DNA from: Flammeovirgaceae bacterium UBA2338
Lineage (GTDB): Bacteria > Bacteroidota > Bacteroidia > Cytophagales > Cyclobacteriaceae
DNA length: 64,000 nucleotides
Assembly: GCA_002344795.1 (NCBI GenBank)
Contig: DDUM01000028.1
Coordinates: 37,627-101,626 of the forward strand
Direction: 5' to 3'
The translations under genes and the position numbers were made by a program. The stretch's first letter is position 1. Every line of letters begins with the position of its first letter. A model generated the notes under the pieces. That model saw only the letters and a list, made by a program, of their open reading frames with translations. It searched no databases and had not been told where the DNA came from. This document shows positions 33,393 through 42,222 of the stretch, in pieces.

Positions 33393-34154
33393 GTGAACAC
33401 TCTGATAAGCAAATTGATACTGTTAAGCATTGTTGGGATCACGTTCTCGTGCAGTTCCTACAAGCAAAATCTCATGTTTAAAACACCTGAGAATTTTCAG
33501 TCCAGCGAGATTTCTCCAGAGGCAATAAACGCCATCAAAGATTATCAAATTCAAAAAAACGATTTGCTCACCATAGAAGTGTTTTCCAATAACGGAGAGC
33601 GAATTATAGATCCAAACCCTGAACTCACAAACACAAAAATACAGACGGGTGAAAGAAACAAGATCACTTATCTGGTTACAGCAAACGGCAATGCAAAACT
33701 GCCTTTGATCAATGAAGTTAAGCTAGAGGGGCTTACCCTCAGGCAAGCTGAGGTATCGGTTCAGACAGAATATGCAAAGTACTTTAAGGATCCTTATGTG
33801 GTAATGCATTTCGCAAATAAAAGAGCTGTACTGTTGGGGGCTACAGGCGGACAGATCATTCCACTGGATAATCAAAATATGCGGCTCACAGAAGTTTTGG
33901 CGCTAGGAAAAGGACTTGATAACAATGCTCAGGCACAAAATATATGCGTTTTGAGAAATGACGATGTTTACCTGATTGATTTAAGTACCATTGAAGGATA
34001 CAAAGAGGGTGACATACTGATTCAACCTGGCGACATTATTTATGTAGAGCCTATTAGAAGACCACTCACTGAAGCTATCCGTGAAAACGGTAGTATTATA
34101 AGTATTGTGGTAAGTCTTGCTTCACTAGTAGTTATTATTCTTAATGTAAGGTAG
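33393..34154 (+). CDS. wza: Polysaccharide export outer membrane lipoprotein (Wza-like)
   Basis: A 253-residue outer membrane export protein. Signal peptide ends ITFSC (lipobox), then the polysaccharide export domain (about 50-140, YQIQKNDLLTIEVFS and ANGNAKLPLINEVKLEGLTLRQAE), and a SLBB-like segment (RAVLLGATGGQIIPLDNQNMRLTEVLALGKGL). A C-terminal hydrophobic helix ends it. Starts with GTG, the first of three GTG starts in a row. Forms the exit channel working with the Wzc-like gene one base downstream. Confidence 0.92.
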   Translation: MNTLISKLILLSIVGITFSCSSYKQNLMFKTPENFQSSEISPEAINAIKDYQIQKNDLLTIEVFSNNGERIIDPNPELTNTKIQTGERNKITYLVTANGNAKLPLINEVKLEGLTLRQAEVSVQTEYAKYFKDPYVVMHFANKRAVLLGATGGQIIPLDNQNMRLTEVLALGKGLDNNAQAQNICVLRNDDVYLIDLSTIEGYKEGDILIQPGDIIYVEPIRRPLTEAIRENGSIISIVVSLASLVVIILNVR

Positions 34155-34155
34155 C

Positions 34156-36480
34156 GTGAACAGACAGGATCAAACAGAGAGAATAACTGACATTGAGGGT
34201 ATTGATCTTAATAAACTAAAGATCGTTATTCGGAAGAATCTTATTTGGATTATTAGTATTTTTCTGATTATCAATCTCACTGCCTACCTTACTATTCGAT
34301 GGACAAAAGACCTTTACGAGTCTGAGTCCGAAATGAAATTGGACATAAAGCAGGATGCCACAGAACTCGGAATCAAAACCCTGGTTGAAGATCAAAATCT
34401 CAATATTATTTCCGGTGAAATTGAACAAATAAAATCCAAAGTTTTTTTAAACAGAGTTATAGATTCTCTTGATATCAACATTGGTTATTACAGTATTGGA
34501 AAAGTTTTAGTGGATGAAAAATACAGGTACTCACCTATTAAAGTTACCGCTGATAACTTCCCATCAAATATTTACGATATCCCCATATACATCGACTTTG
34601 AACCTGGCGATCTTGGTTTTGAAATAAAACTTGGAGAAAATGGCAAGCCCATTAATGGAACCTTCGGAAGTCCGATCAATCTCAATGGATTTATTTTTAC
34701 AGTTAGCAAAGCGAAATCTTTTGATCCCTCTGCCACCGATGATTATTATTTTATTATCCATAGCAGAGAGTCCCTACTGGAGTACCTGTCCGATAACCTT
34801 ACCGTTGAACCTCTTAACTTTAATGCAAATACAATCAAAATAACTTTTAAGGATTTCAATGCGCTGAAAGCACACACCATTGTAAGTAAAATTGATTCCT
34901 TATATATCAATTATAGCAACGAACAAAAAAACCTCACGAATAAGCAAAAAATAGAATGGCTTAACAAAGAGCTTTTACAGGTAGAAAGTAAAATGGAGGA
35001 CTTCGAAAGTTATTTTGAAAACTTCACGCTGCAAAACATGAGCAACAATGTTGACGAAGACTTAAAAAGAACAATATTTCAAATCAACCAGGTGGACTCA
35101 CAACGTTTTGAGTTGAATAAGAAACTCACTGAATTGAATTTATTAATCGACAACCTATCTGTTAACAACCCAGAAGTATCAATTAACCAAAAACAGTTTC
35201 TTCCTTCCTACCTCAACGAAGACTTAGAGGCTTTAAAGAAACTGCTGCTTGAAAGAAATAGATTATCTCTTTCCTACAATGAAAATACGTTTGCTTTCAA
35301 ACAAAAAGAAAATGAATTGAATGCATTGAAGGATCAGGTTTTTAACCAATTGACCAGCCTTAAAAAAAATTGGTTAGAGCGCATGAGTGAAATGAAAGGA
35401 AAAAAGGTGAAGCTGGAAGAACAATTCGCCTCCATGCCCGACAAAAACACTCAATTCTCAAAAAATCAAAGGTTCTACAAATTATACGAAGAATTTTACC
35501 TGTCGATGATGCAATCCAAAGCACAGTTCGAAATTGCCCAGGCAGGAAACACACCCGACTTCAAAGTACTCTCTCCCGCCACATTACCCACCACTCCCAT
35601 TGCACCACAAAAACTAATGATATTGGGAATTGGCTTTGTGGCGAGCTTGGTTGTTAACTTCTTTTTTATAGGCATATTATACTTACTGAATAACAAGATA
35701 ATTAGTGTTCAGGAGGTCGAGCGCAATATTTCTGTTCCTGTGCTTGGTTCCATTCCCGTGCTTAGACAATCAAATAGCGAGCCGCTTATCGTTTTGAAAA
35801 ATCCAAAATCAATGGCAAGTGAAGCGATTCGTACGCTTCGAACCAGCTTGGATTTCTTCACCTCAGGGGGTGATAAAAAAGCCATTAGTGTAACCTCAAC
35901 CATTTCAGGTGAAGGAAAATCTTTTCTGGCGATGAACCTTAGTGGAGTTCTGGCCATGTCTAATAAAAAAGTGGTGCTTCTTGATCTGGATATGAGAAAG
36001 GCAAAGGAAAATCTTCCTTTTGCAATTGATGATCCATCCAAGGGCGTCAGCACCATCCTTATTAACAAACACGATTGGAGTGAATGTGTAATAAAAACTT
36101 CGGTAGATTCCTTCGACTACATACCCGCAGGGCCGCATCCACCCAACCCATCCGAACTTCTGCTCAATGGAACATTCAGTAAGTTATTAGATGACCTTAA
36201 AACCAGGTATGATTTTATCGTAATGGATACCCCGCCAGTTGGTTTGGTGACGGATGGTGTGATGGTTATGAAAAGATCGGACATTTCTATTTATGTCTTC
36301 CGTGCCAATTATTCTAAAAGAGAATTTATCAACAATCTTTCCAGGGTAATTAAAATAAATAAACTCGACAATGTAGCAGTTGTGGTAAATGCGCTGCCAT
36401 CTGATGGGAAAGCTTATGGATATGGATACTATGAGGAAAAACGGGAAAAGGGCTTCTTTAAGAAATTGTTAAAAATATAG
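34156..36480 (+). CDS. wzc: Wzc-like chain-length regulator / tyrosine autokinase
   Basis: A 774-residue inner-membrane co-polymerase. First membrane helix near residues 30-50, a long periplasmic Wzz domain with coiled coils (about 60-470), second helix near 490-515, then a BY-kinase domain: SVTSTISGEGKSFLAMNL (Walker A), VVLLDLDMRKAK (Walker A'), DFIVMDTPPVGLVTDGV (Walker B). The tail YGYGYYEEK is the tyrosine cluster for autophosphorylation. It starts with GTG one base after the wza stop and overlaps the phosphatase gene by one base. Phosphorylation state would set polymer length. Confidence 0.95.
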   Translation: MNRQDQTERITDIEGIDLNKLKIVIRKNLIWIISIFLIINLTAYLTIRWTKDLYESESEMKLDIKQDATELGIKTLVEDQNLNIISGEIEQIKSKVFLNRVIDSLDINIGYYSIGKVLVDEKYRYSPIKVTADNFPSNIYDIPIYIDFEPGDLGFEIKLGENGKPINGTFGSPINLNGFIFTVSKAKSFDPSATDDYYFIIHSRESLLEYLSDNLTVEPLNFNANTIKITFKDFNALKAHTIVSKIDSLYINYSNEQKNLTNKQKIEWLNKELLQVESKMEDFESYFENFTLQNMSNNVDEDLKRTIFQINQVDSQRFELNKKLTELNLLIDNLSVNNPEVSINQKQFLPSYLNEDLEALKKLLLERNRLSLSYNENTFAFKQKENELNALKDQVFNQLTSLKKNWLERMSEMKGKKVKLEEQFASMPDKNTQFSKNQRFYKLYEEFYLSMMQSKAQFEIAQAGNTPDFKVLSPATLPTTPIAPQKLMILGIGFVASLVVNFFFIGILYLLNNKIISVQEVERNISVPVLGSIPVLRQSNSEPLIVLKNPKSMASEAIRTLRTSLDFFTSGGDKKAISVTSTISGEGKSFLAMNLSGVLAMSNKKVVLLDLDMRKAKENLPFAIDDPSKGVSTILINKHDWSECVIKTSVDSFDYIPAGPHPPNPSELLLNGTFSKLLDDLKTRYDFIVMDTPPVGLVTDGVMVMKRSDISIYVFRANYSKREFINNLSRVIKINKLDNVAVVVNALPSDGKAYGYGYYEEKREKGFFKKLLKI

Positions 36481-37208
36481 TGTTCTCATTCTTCACCAGG
36501 AAAAAACTGATCAGCTCAACTCCACTTGAAACTGATATTCACTCACATTTGCTGCCGCAACTGGATGATGGGGTAAAATCTTTGGAGGAATCCGGTCAGC
36601 TTATTCGACAATTCATTGATTTAGGTTACAAAAAGATAATCACCACGCCTCATGTGATGAATGATTTTTATCGCAATGAACCTGAGGACATCATCTCGAA
36701 ACTAGAGTTGTTAAGACAGTATTTAAAAAATGAAAATATTAATATTCCAATAGAAGCTGCTGCAGAGTATTACCTTGATGAATCTCTAATAGAAAGAATT
36801 AATAAGGGAGAGAAACTTTTAACCTTTGGCAACAACTATCTCTTATTCGAAACAAATTTTCTCACTGAACCTTTTCAACTAAAGGAATTCATTTTCTCAG
36901 TTACCACTTTGGGTTATAAACCAGTTTTAGCACACCCTGAACGGTATCAATATCTGGTGAATGATTTTGAAAAGGTAGAGGACCTAAAAAACAGAGGCGT
37001 ATTATTCCAAATTAACATTCCCTCAATTATTGGTGCTTATTCAAAACCCATTCAAAAACTTGCTATTCAACTTATCGAAAAAGGCTGGGTGAACTTTTTA
37101 GGGAGTGATTGCCATAATCAAATTCAAATGGATATACTTAAGGATACATTCAAGAACAAGTATTTCAAAAGAGCTCTTGAGTTGCCTTTACTGAACAGGT
37201 TCTTATAA
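36480..37208 (+). CDS. CpsB/YwqE-type PHP tyrosine phosphatase
   Basis: A 242-residue metal-dependent PHP-domain phosphatase that dephosphorylates the adjacent BY-kinase. Motifs: TDIHSHLLPQLDDGV, IITTPHVMNDFYRN, LAHPERYQYL and LGSDCHN, supplying the His/Asp/Glu metal ligands. GTG start at 36480 shares its G with the TAG stop of the kinase gene, coupling the two. This completes the kinase-phosphatase switch of the exopolysaccharide exporter. The Wzx flippase and Wzy polymerase genes are not here. Confidence 0.93.
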   Translation: MFSFFTRKKLISSTPLETDIHSHLLPQLDDGVKSLEESGQLIRQFIDLGYKKIITTPHVMNDFYRNEPEDIISKLELLRQYLKNENINIPIEAAAEYYLDESLIERINKGEKLLTFGNNYLLFETNFLTEPFQLKEFIFSVTTLGYKPVLAHPERYQYLVNDFEKVEDLKNRGVLFQINIPSIIGAYSKPIQKLAIQLIEKGWVNFLGSDCHNQIQMDILKDTFKNKYFKRALELPLLNRFL

Positions 37209-37213
37209 ACATT

Positions 37214-38200
37214 ATGATTGCTATAACAGGTGCCAATGGTTTACTAGGAAGCAAAATAGCCCATCAGCTAGATGAGGAATCTATTCCTTTTTTTGGAATC
37301 AAAAGAGAACATTCAGATACAACATTAACTGGTAAGCTTGCTATCAATTGGAAGGAAGCCGACCTGTTAGACATAGGTGCTTTACATGAGGCCCTTGAAG
37401 GTGCGAGTACGGTTATTCACACAGCCGCATTGGTTTCATTCAAATCCAATGATGGAGAACAACTCTATCGTGTAAATGTAGAAGGTACAAGAAACGTAGT
37501 TAACGCTTGCTTGAGTTTAGGTATTCCCAGGTTAATTCATATCAGCTCTGTTGCTGCACTGGGAAGACAAAAGGGAACCTATCATATTAACGAAGAGAAC
37601 AAATGGGTAGATAGCAAATTGAATTCTGATTATGCTGAATCTAAATACTTAGCTGAACTTGAAGTTTTTAGAGGTCAGGAAGAAGGACTGGAAATAGATA
37701 TTGTTAATCCATCGGTTATTTTATCTCAGGCAGACTGGAACAGAAGCAGCTCACAGCTTTTCAAGTATGTTTGGAAAAACAAACCGTTCTATACACAGGG
37801 GTCAATCAATTATGTTGATGCCAGAGATGTAGTCACCATGATAAGTCTGCTTTTAAAAAGAAAAGCCAGTGGTGAGAGATATATTGCCAATGGAGGAGTG
37901 GTGCCTTTAAAGGATATTTTGACTCAAGTAGCCGGTCATTTTAACAAAAAAGCACCCTGGATTAAAGTGCCAGGCCCCCTGGTTTCAGCCACTGCCTGGA
38001 TCGAATCTGCCCGATCCTGGATTACCGGGAATGAGCCCATGGTTACCCCACAATCTGCAAGAACAGCTCATGAAAGATTCTTTTACGACAATGAAAAGGC
38101 CATTCAAAAGCTGGGAATGCAGTTCCGACCCCTGGATGATACACTCGAGTGGTGTTGCTCCCATTATTTACAAAACGGTACGATAAACAATCGGAATTAA
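37214..38200 (+). CDS. NAD-dependent epimerase/dehydratase (extended SDR)
   Basis: A 328-residue extended short-chain dehydrogenase. Rossmann motif ITGANGLLGSKIA at the N-terminus, HTAALVSF, HISSVAALG with the catalytic Ser, and YAESKYLAE with the YxxxK pair. Members of this subgroup act on nucleotide sugars, sterol-like or flavonoid-like substrates; the end WCCSHYLQNG carries no diagnostic motif. It is 5 bases after the phosphatase gene and ends the exopolysaccharide run, so a sugar-nucleotide substrate is plausible but not shown. Confidence 0.85.
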   Translation: MIAITGANGLLGSKIAHQLDEESIPFFGIKREHSDTTLTGKLAINWKEADLLDIGALHEALEGASTVIHTAALVSFKSNDGEQLYRVNVEGTRNVVNACLSLGIPRLIHISSVAALGRQKGTYHINEENKWVDSKLNSDYAESKYLAELEVFRGQEEGLEIDIVNPSVILSQADWNRSSSQLFKYVWKNKPFYTQGSINYVDARDVVTMISLLLKRKASGERYIANGGVVPLKDILTQVAGHFNKKAPWIKVPGPLVSATAWIESARSWITGNEPMVTPQSARTAHERFFYDNEKAIQKLGMQFRPLDDTLEWCCSHYLQNGTINNRN

Positions 38201-38205
38201 CAAGC

Positions 38206-38236
38206 TTGTGACCCTTGTTTTATGGGTTTACCTTTG
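38206..38236 (+). promoter_or_regulatory. Promoter of the TPR-comA-DUF368-aroE-uvrB run
   Basis: TTG (38206-38208), 20-base spacer, TACCTTTG (38229-38236, perfect TAnnTTTG), one of the best-matched Bacteroidota promoters in the window. It sits just after the SDR stop and would start a leader of about 55 bases. Confidence 0.65.
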
Positions 38237-38297
38237 CAGGAACGGATTCATTTGAAATACGATTTTTTTACCTACTTTAGGAAAACCATTTTATCTA

Positions 38298-39707
38298 ATG
38301 GCCCACGATTTCAGGAAAAGAGAAGAAGAGGAAGAGCTGATCAAACGCTTTGAGGAAAGTATCAAAAAGAATAGAAATGATTTTTTTGATATCCACTCCT
38401 ACGAAACGATCATAGATTATTACCTGGATCACGCCAAGCACAAGAGAGCCCTTGCAGCAGTAAATCAGGCAATGGATCTCTATCCTTTCTCCACAGAGTT
38501 GCTTGCAGTGAAGGCGCAAATCCTTTCTAACCTGGAAGAGTACGATGAGGCATTGGAGTTATTAGAAAAGGCCAAAAACCTTCATCCCACTGATCTTGAA
38601 ATATATTTTTCAGCTGGCTCTATTTTTTCCTTGCAGGGAAAACACAGAGAAGCCATTGCCCTGTATGAGCAAGCACTTTCCTTTGCAGATGACGATGCAG
38701 ACGAGTTATACTATAGCATAGGATTGTCATATCAAAGTCTAGAGGAATACGATAATGCAATCAATGCCTATAAAAAATCAGTAGAAATAAATATTTCTCA
38801 CGAAGGCGCATTATATGAATTGGCATTTTGCCTTGATGTGGTGGGCCAATTGGAAGGAAGCCTTTCCTACTACAGAAAGTTTATCGATGAAGATCCTTAT
38901 TCTGCAGCAGCCTGGTACAACCTGGGTATAGTTTGCAATAAGCTGGAACGATATCAGGACGCATTGGATGCCTATGGATATGCCGTAGCCATTGATGATA
39001 CGTTTGCCTCAGCTTATTTCAATATGGGCAATACCTATTTAAATACTGAGCAATACACCAAAGCACTTGACTCATTTAGAAAAACCGTAGATATAGAAGG
39101 TCCCAGCCCTGAAGTCTATTGTTCTATGGGTGCAGCTTACGAAAACCTCAACCAATTTGAATTGGGTCTAAAATACTTTCAAAAAGCAGCTAAACTTGAC
39201 GACTTTTATGATGAAGCCTGGTTTGGAGCAGGCAGCTGTCTTGAAAAACAAGAGAAGTGGTATCAGGCACTTCATTTTTTTAACAAAGCCATTAAACTCA
39301 ACAGCCAAAGCGCAGAGTACTGGAAAGCTGCTGCTCATGCAGAATTTAAAATAGGAAACACTGTTTCCAGTATAAGTGCATACGAAGAGGCGAGTCATTT
39401 TGGCCCAACTGATAAAGAAATTTGGCTCAATTGGTCATTCATATATTATGAGCAAGGAGAATATTCAAAAGCTGTTGAAGTATTAGAAAGAGGATTAGGT
39501 GAAATTCCAAATGAATCCGATTTCCTATACCGGATGGCGGTATATCAGATTGAAGATGGTAAGTTTAAAGAAGCCTTTAACTTTCTGGAAAATGCCTTAA
39601 TTTTGGATTTTGAAGGGCACCGTATGCTTTTTGATTTTTTTCCTAAACCAGAAACCCAAAAAGCACTCTTTAAGATTATCGATCAATTTAGAAAAGAAAA
39701 CCGCTAA
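38298..39707 (+). CDS. TPR-repeat protein, cytoplasmic
   Basis: A 469-residue protein made almost wholly of TPRs (about eleven), for example HKRALAAVNQAMDLYPFS, REAIALYEQALSFADD, YDNAINAYKKSVEIN and YQDALDAYGYAVAIDD. No signal peptide; an acidic/basic N-terminal helix (KREEEEELIKRFEESIKKN). The repeats form a superhelical scaffold for partner proteins; no partner can be read. Its stop overlaps the start of the phosphosulfolactate synthase gene (TAATG). Confidence 0.88.
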   Translation: MAHDFRKREEEEELIKRFEESIKKNRNDFFDIHSYETIIDYYLDHAKHKRALAAVNQAMDLYPFSTELLAVKAQILSNLEEYDEALELLEKAKNLHPTDLEIYFSAGSIFSLQGKHREAIALYEQALSFADDDADELYYSIGLSYQSLEEYDNAINAYKKSVEINISHEGALYELAFCLDVVGQLEGSLSYYRKFIDEDPYSAAAWYNLGIVCNKLERYQDALDAYGYAVAIDDTFASAYFNMGNTYLNTEQYTKALDSFRKTVDIEGPSPEVYCSMGAAYENLNQFELGLKYFQKAAKLDDFYDEAWFGAGSCLEKQEKWYQALHFFNKAIKLNSQSAEYWKAAAHAEFKIGNTVSSISAYEEASHFGPTDKEIWLNWSFIYYEQGEYSKAVEVLERGLGEIPNESDFLYRMAVYQIEDGKFKEAFNFLENALILDFEGHRMLFDFFPKPETQKALFKIIDQFRKENR

Positions 39708-40510
39708 TGAATTTCAAACTAAATAATCTGCCTGAGCGCACAGTAAAGCCCAGGCAAATTGGATATACTATGGCAATGGACAAGGGCCTTAGTATAAGAG
39801 AAGCAGAAGATCTTGTTTCTATTTCCGCAGAACACATAGACATCATCAAACTGGGATGGGGCACATCCTATGTCACGCCAATACTAAAAGAAAAACTTAA
39901 AATTTATAAAGACGCTGGCATACCATGTTATTTTGGTGGCACTCTCTTTGAAGCTTTTATTATACGAGATCAATTTGATGATTATAGAAAAGTACTGGAT
40001 AAATTTAATATGTCCTTTGCCGAAGTCTCTGATGGTTCAATTGATCTGGATCACGACAAGAAACTTGACTACATCTCTAAATTATCTGAACAAGTAACCG
40101 TGTTGTCAGAAGTTGGATCCAAGGATGCTGAAAAAATCATTCCTCCTTATCAATGGATTGATCTCATGCAAAAAGAACTTGATGCAGGTGCCTGGAAAGT
40201 AATTGGTGAAGCAAGAGAGAGCGGAAACGTTGGACTCTTTAGGGCGACAGGCGAGGTGCGCTCCGGGTTGGTACAAGAGATCCTTACAAAAATTCCATTT
40301 GAAAAAATAATATGGGAGGCTCCACAAAAGGCTCAGCAAGTTTGGTTTATCAAGCTACTGGGTGCAAATGTGAACCTTGGAAACATTGCACCTAATGAAG
40401 TTATTCCACTAGAAACTATAAGACTCGGACTACGAGGAGATACATTTCTTCACTTTCTTGGACTGGAATTGAAGAAGAGCAATAATGCTCCACCATTTTA
40501 CACTGATTAA
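39707..40510 (+). CDS. comA: Phosphosulfolactate synthase (ComA family)
   Basis: A 267-residue TIM-barrel enzyme of the ComA family, which adds sulfite to phosphoenolpyruvate to give (2R)-phosphosulfolactate. Family features: TMAMDKGLSIREAEDLV, EHIDIIKLGWGTSYV, CYFGGTLFEAF, FAEVSDGSIDL, VLSEVGSKD and KVIGEARESGN. In archaea this starts coenzyme M synthesis; in Bacillus spores it makes sulfolactate. comB and comC homologues are not in the window. In Bacteroidota a link to sulfonates such as cysteate and sulfonolipids is conceivable. Start overlaps the TPR gene stop by one base. Confidence 0.9.
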   Translation: MNFKLNNLPERTVKPRQIGYTMAMDKGLSIREAEDLVSISAEHIDIIKLGWGTSYVTPILKEKLKIYKDAGIPCYFGGTLFEAFIIRDQFDDYRKVLDKFNMSFAEVSDGSIDLDHDKKLDYISKLSEQVTVLSEVGSKDAEKIIPPYQWIDLMQKELDAGAWKVIGEARESGNVGLFRATGEVRSGLVQEILTKIPFEKIIWEAPQKAQQVWFIKLLGANVNLGNIAPNEVIPLETIRLGLRGDTFLHFLGLELKKSNNAPPFYTD

Positions 40511-40515
40511 TTCAA

Positions 40516-41454
40516 TTGAGACGTTTTAAAGATTATTTATTCCTTTATGTAAAGGGAATAGGAATGGGAGCTGCCGATGTAATACCGGGTGTGTCCGGAG
40601 GGACTATTGCTTTTATCACCGGTATTTATGAAGAGCTCATCAACTCCATCCGTAAGATGGATGTTGAAGCAATCAAATTGCTTAAACAATTTAAGTTTGG
40701 CGAATTCTGGGTAAAAATAAACGGAAGCTTCCTAATCACAGTGCTGGGTGGAATTGTAACAAGTTTACTTTCCCTGGCCAAGCTGATGAATTACCTTTTA
40801 GTAACCTTTCCAATTCCCGTATGGTCGTTTTTCTTTGGATTAATCCTTATATCGGCACCTCTTATTTTGCGTGAGGTGAAAATATGGTCTGTCTCCGCTG
40901 TAATTGCTGGGATTGTGGGTGTAGGTTTTGCTTATTGGATCACCATTATTTCACCTGCAGAAACTCCCTCAAATTTATTCTTCATTTTTATTTGTGGAGC
41001 GTTGGCCATTTGCGCAATGATTTTACCCGGAATATCCGGAGCCTTCATATTACTCCTTCTCGGAAAGTATGAATTCATGATCAAATCACTTGTAGAGATG
41101 AATCTGGCTGTTATTGCCGTATTCATTATTGGATGCGTAATTGGACTGCTTACCTTCTCAAGATTTTTAAGTTGGATACTGACCCATTATCGATATCCTA
41201 CCCTGGCCTTGCTTTCTGGCTTTATGCTTGGTTCTTTGAACAAAGTCTGGCCATGGAAACAAGTGATGTCATTCAGGCTAAACACTACTGGGGAACAAGT
41301 CCCCAATATTGATCAAAGTATTTGGCCTGGTCAGTACCTTGAGAAAACAGGTGATGACCCTCAAGTATTTCATGCTATATTGTTTGTTGCACTTGGAATT
41401 CTGATCGTTGTTTTCGTAGAAAAACTCGCACTAGCATTTAAAACAAAACCCTAA
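40516..41454 (+). CDS. DUF368 membrane protein (undecaprenyl-phosphate translocase family)
   Basis: A 312-residue polytopic membrane protein, about 8 helices. The DUF368 signature MGAADVIPGVSGGTIAFITGIYEELI is repeated in inverted form later as MILPGISGAFILLLLGKYEFMI, the paired motif of the family. DUF368 proteins (PopT) were recently shown to recycle undecaprenyl phosphate across the inner membrane for cell-wall and polysaccharide synthesis. The start appears to be TTG 40516; the first internal ATG (40564) would remove part of the first motif. It sits 5 bases after comA and abuts aroE. Confidence 0.9.
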   Translation: MRRFKDYLFLYVKGIGMGAADVIPGVSGGTIAFITGIYEELINSIRKMDVEAIKLLKQFKFGEFWVKINGSFLITVLGGIVTSLLSLAKLMNYLLVTFPIPVWSFFFGLILISAPLILREVKIWSVSAVIAGIVGVGFAYWITIISPAETPSNLFFIFICGALAICAMILPGISGAFILLLLGKYEFMIKSLVEMNLAVIAVFIIGCVIGLLTFSRFLSWILTHYRYPTLALLSGFMLGSLNKVWPWKQVMSFRLNTTGEQVPNIDQSIWPGQYLEKTGDDPQVFHAILFVALGILIVVFVEKLALAFKTKP

Positions 41455-42195
41455 ATGGAAAAGAAATTTGGTTTAATCGGTCTTACTGTTAGTCACTCCT
41501 TTTCAAAAAACTATTTTGATGAAAAGTTTTTTAGAGAAGGCCTGCGCGATTACCACTACGATTTATACGAATTGAAGCAAATCAATGGGCTCAAGCAACT
41601 TCTGAAGGACAATCCGGAAATATGTGGACTCAATGTCACAATTCCCTATAAAGAAAATGTGATTGCGCTTCTTGACGAAATTGATGATGCTGCAAAAAAG
41701 ATTGGTGCTGTAAATGTGATCAAAATTAAAGAAGGAAAACTATACGGGTATAATACCGATAGCATGGCCTTTAAAGAAACCCTTACTAAGTGGTTTCCTA
41801 AACCTAAAAATTCTTCCGCCATCATATTGGGCACTGGCGGTTCGTCAAAAGCTGTACAACAAGCCTTGCGAGAATTAAAAATTAACTTCAAAGTGGTTTC
41901 GAGAGAGAAGAAAAAGGGGGACTATACCTATGAGGAGTTGAAGGTAAATAATGGAATATCCAAGTGCAATTTGGTAATCAACACGACACCGCTAGGCATG
42001 TCTCCCAATACGAGTGAGTTTCCGTCAATTAGTTATGATCAGCTAACGGCAGATCATTATGTTTACGACCTTATCTATAATCCAGCCCGAACTCAATTTT
42101 TACAAAAAGCTGAAATGCGTAATGCTACTTTCAAAAACGGATTAGAAATGCTGCATATTCAGGCTGAAAAAGCCTGGGTAATTTGGAATAGTTGA
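41455..42195 (+). CDS. aroE: Shikimate dehydrogenase
   Basis: A 246-residue NADP enzyme reducing 3-dehydroshikimate. Substrate domain: FGLIGLTVSHSFSKNYF, GLNVTIPYKENVIALLD with the catalytic Lys, and KIGAVNVIKI. Cofactor domain: ILGTGGSSKAVQQAL, then NTTPLGMSPN, YDLIYNPARTQFL, and NGLEMLHIQAEKAW at the end. It abuts the DUF368 gene (TAA directly followed by ATG) and precedes uvrB by 27 bases. Slightly short, usual for Bacteroidota. Confidence 0.96.
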   Translation: MEKKFGLIGLTVSHSFSKNYFDEKFFREGLRDYHYDLYELKQINGLKQLLKDNPEICGLNVTIPYKENVIALLDEIDDAAKKIGAVNVIKIKEGKLYGYNTDSMAFKETLTKWFPKPKNSSAIILGTGGSSKAVQQALRELKINFKVVSREKKKGDYTYEELKVNNGISKCNLVINTTPLGMSPNTSEFPSISYDQLTADHYVYDLIYNPARTQFLQKAEMRNATFKNGLEMLHIQAEKAWVIWNS

Positions 42196-42222
42196 AGCCT
42201 GAATCCGACTACGTAAGAGAAA

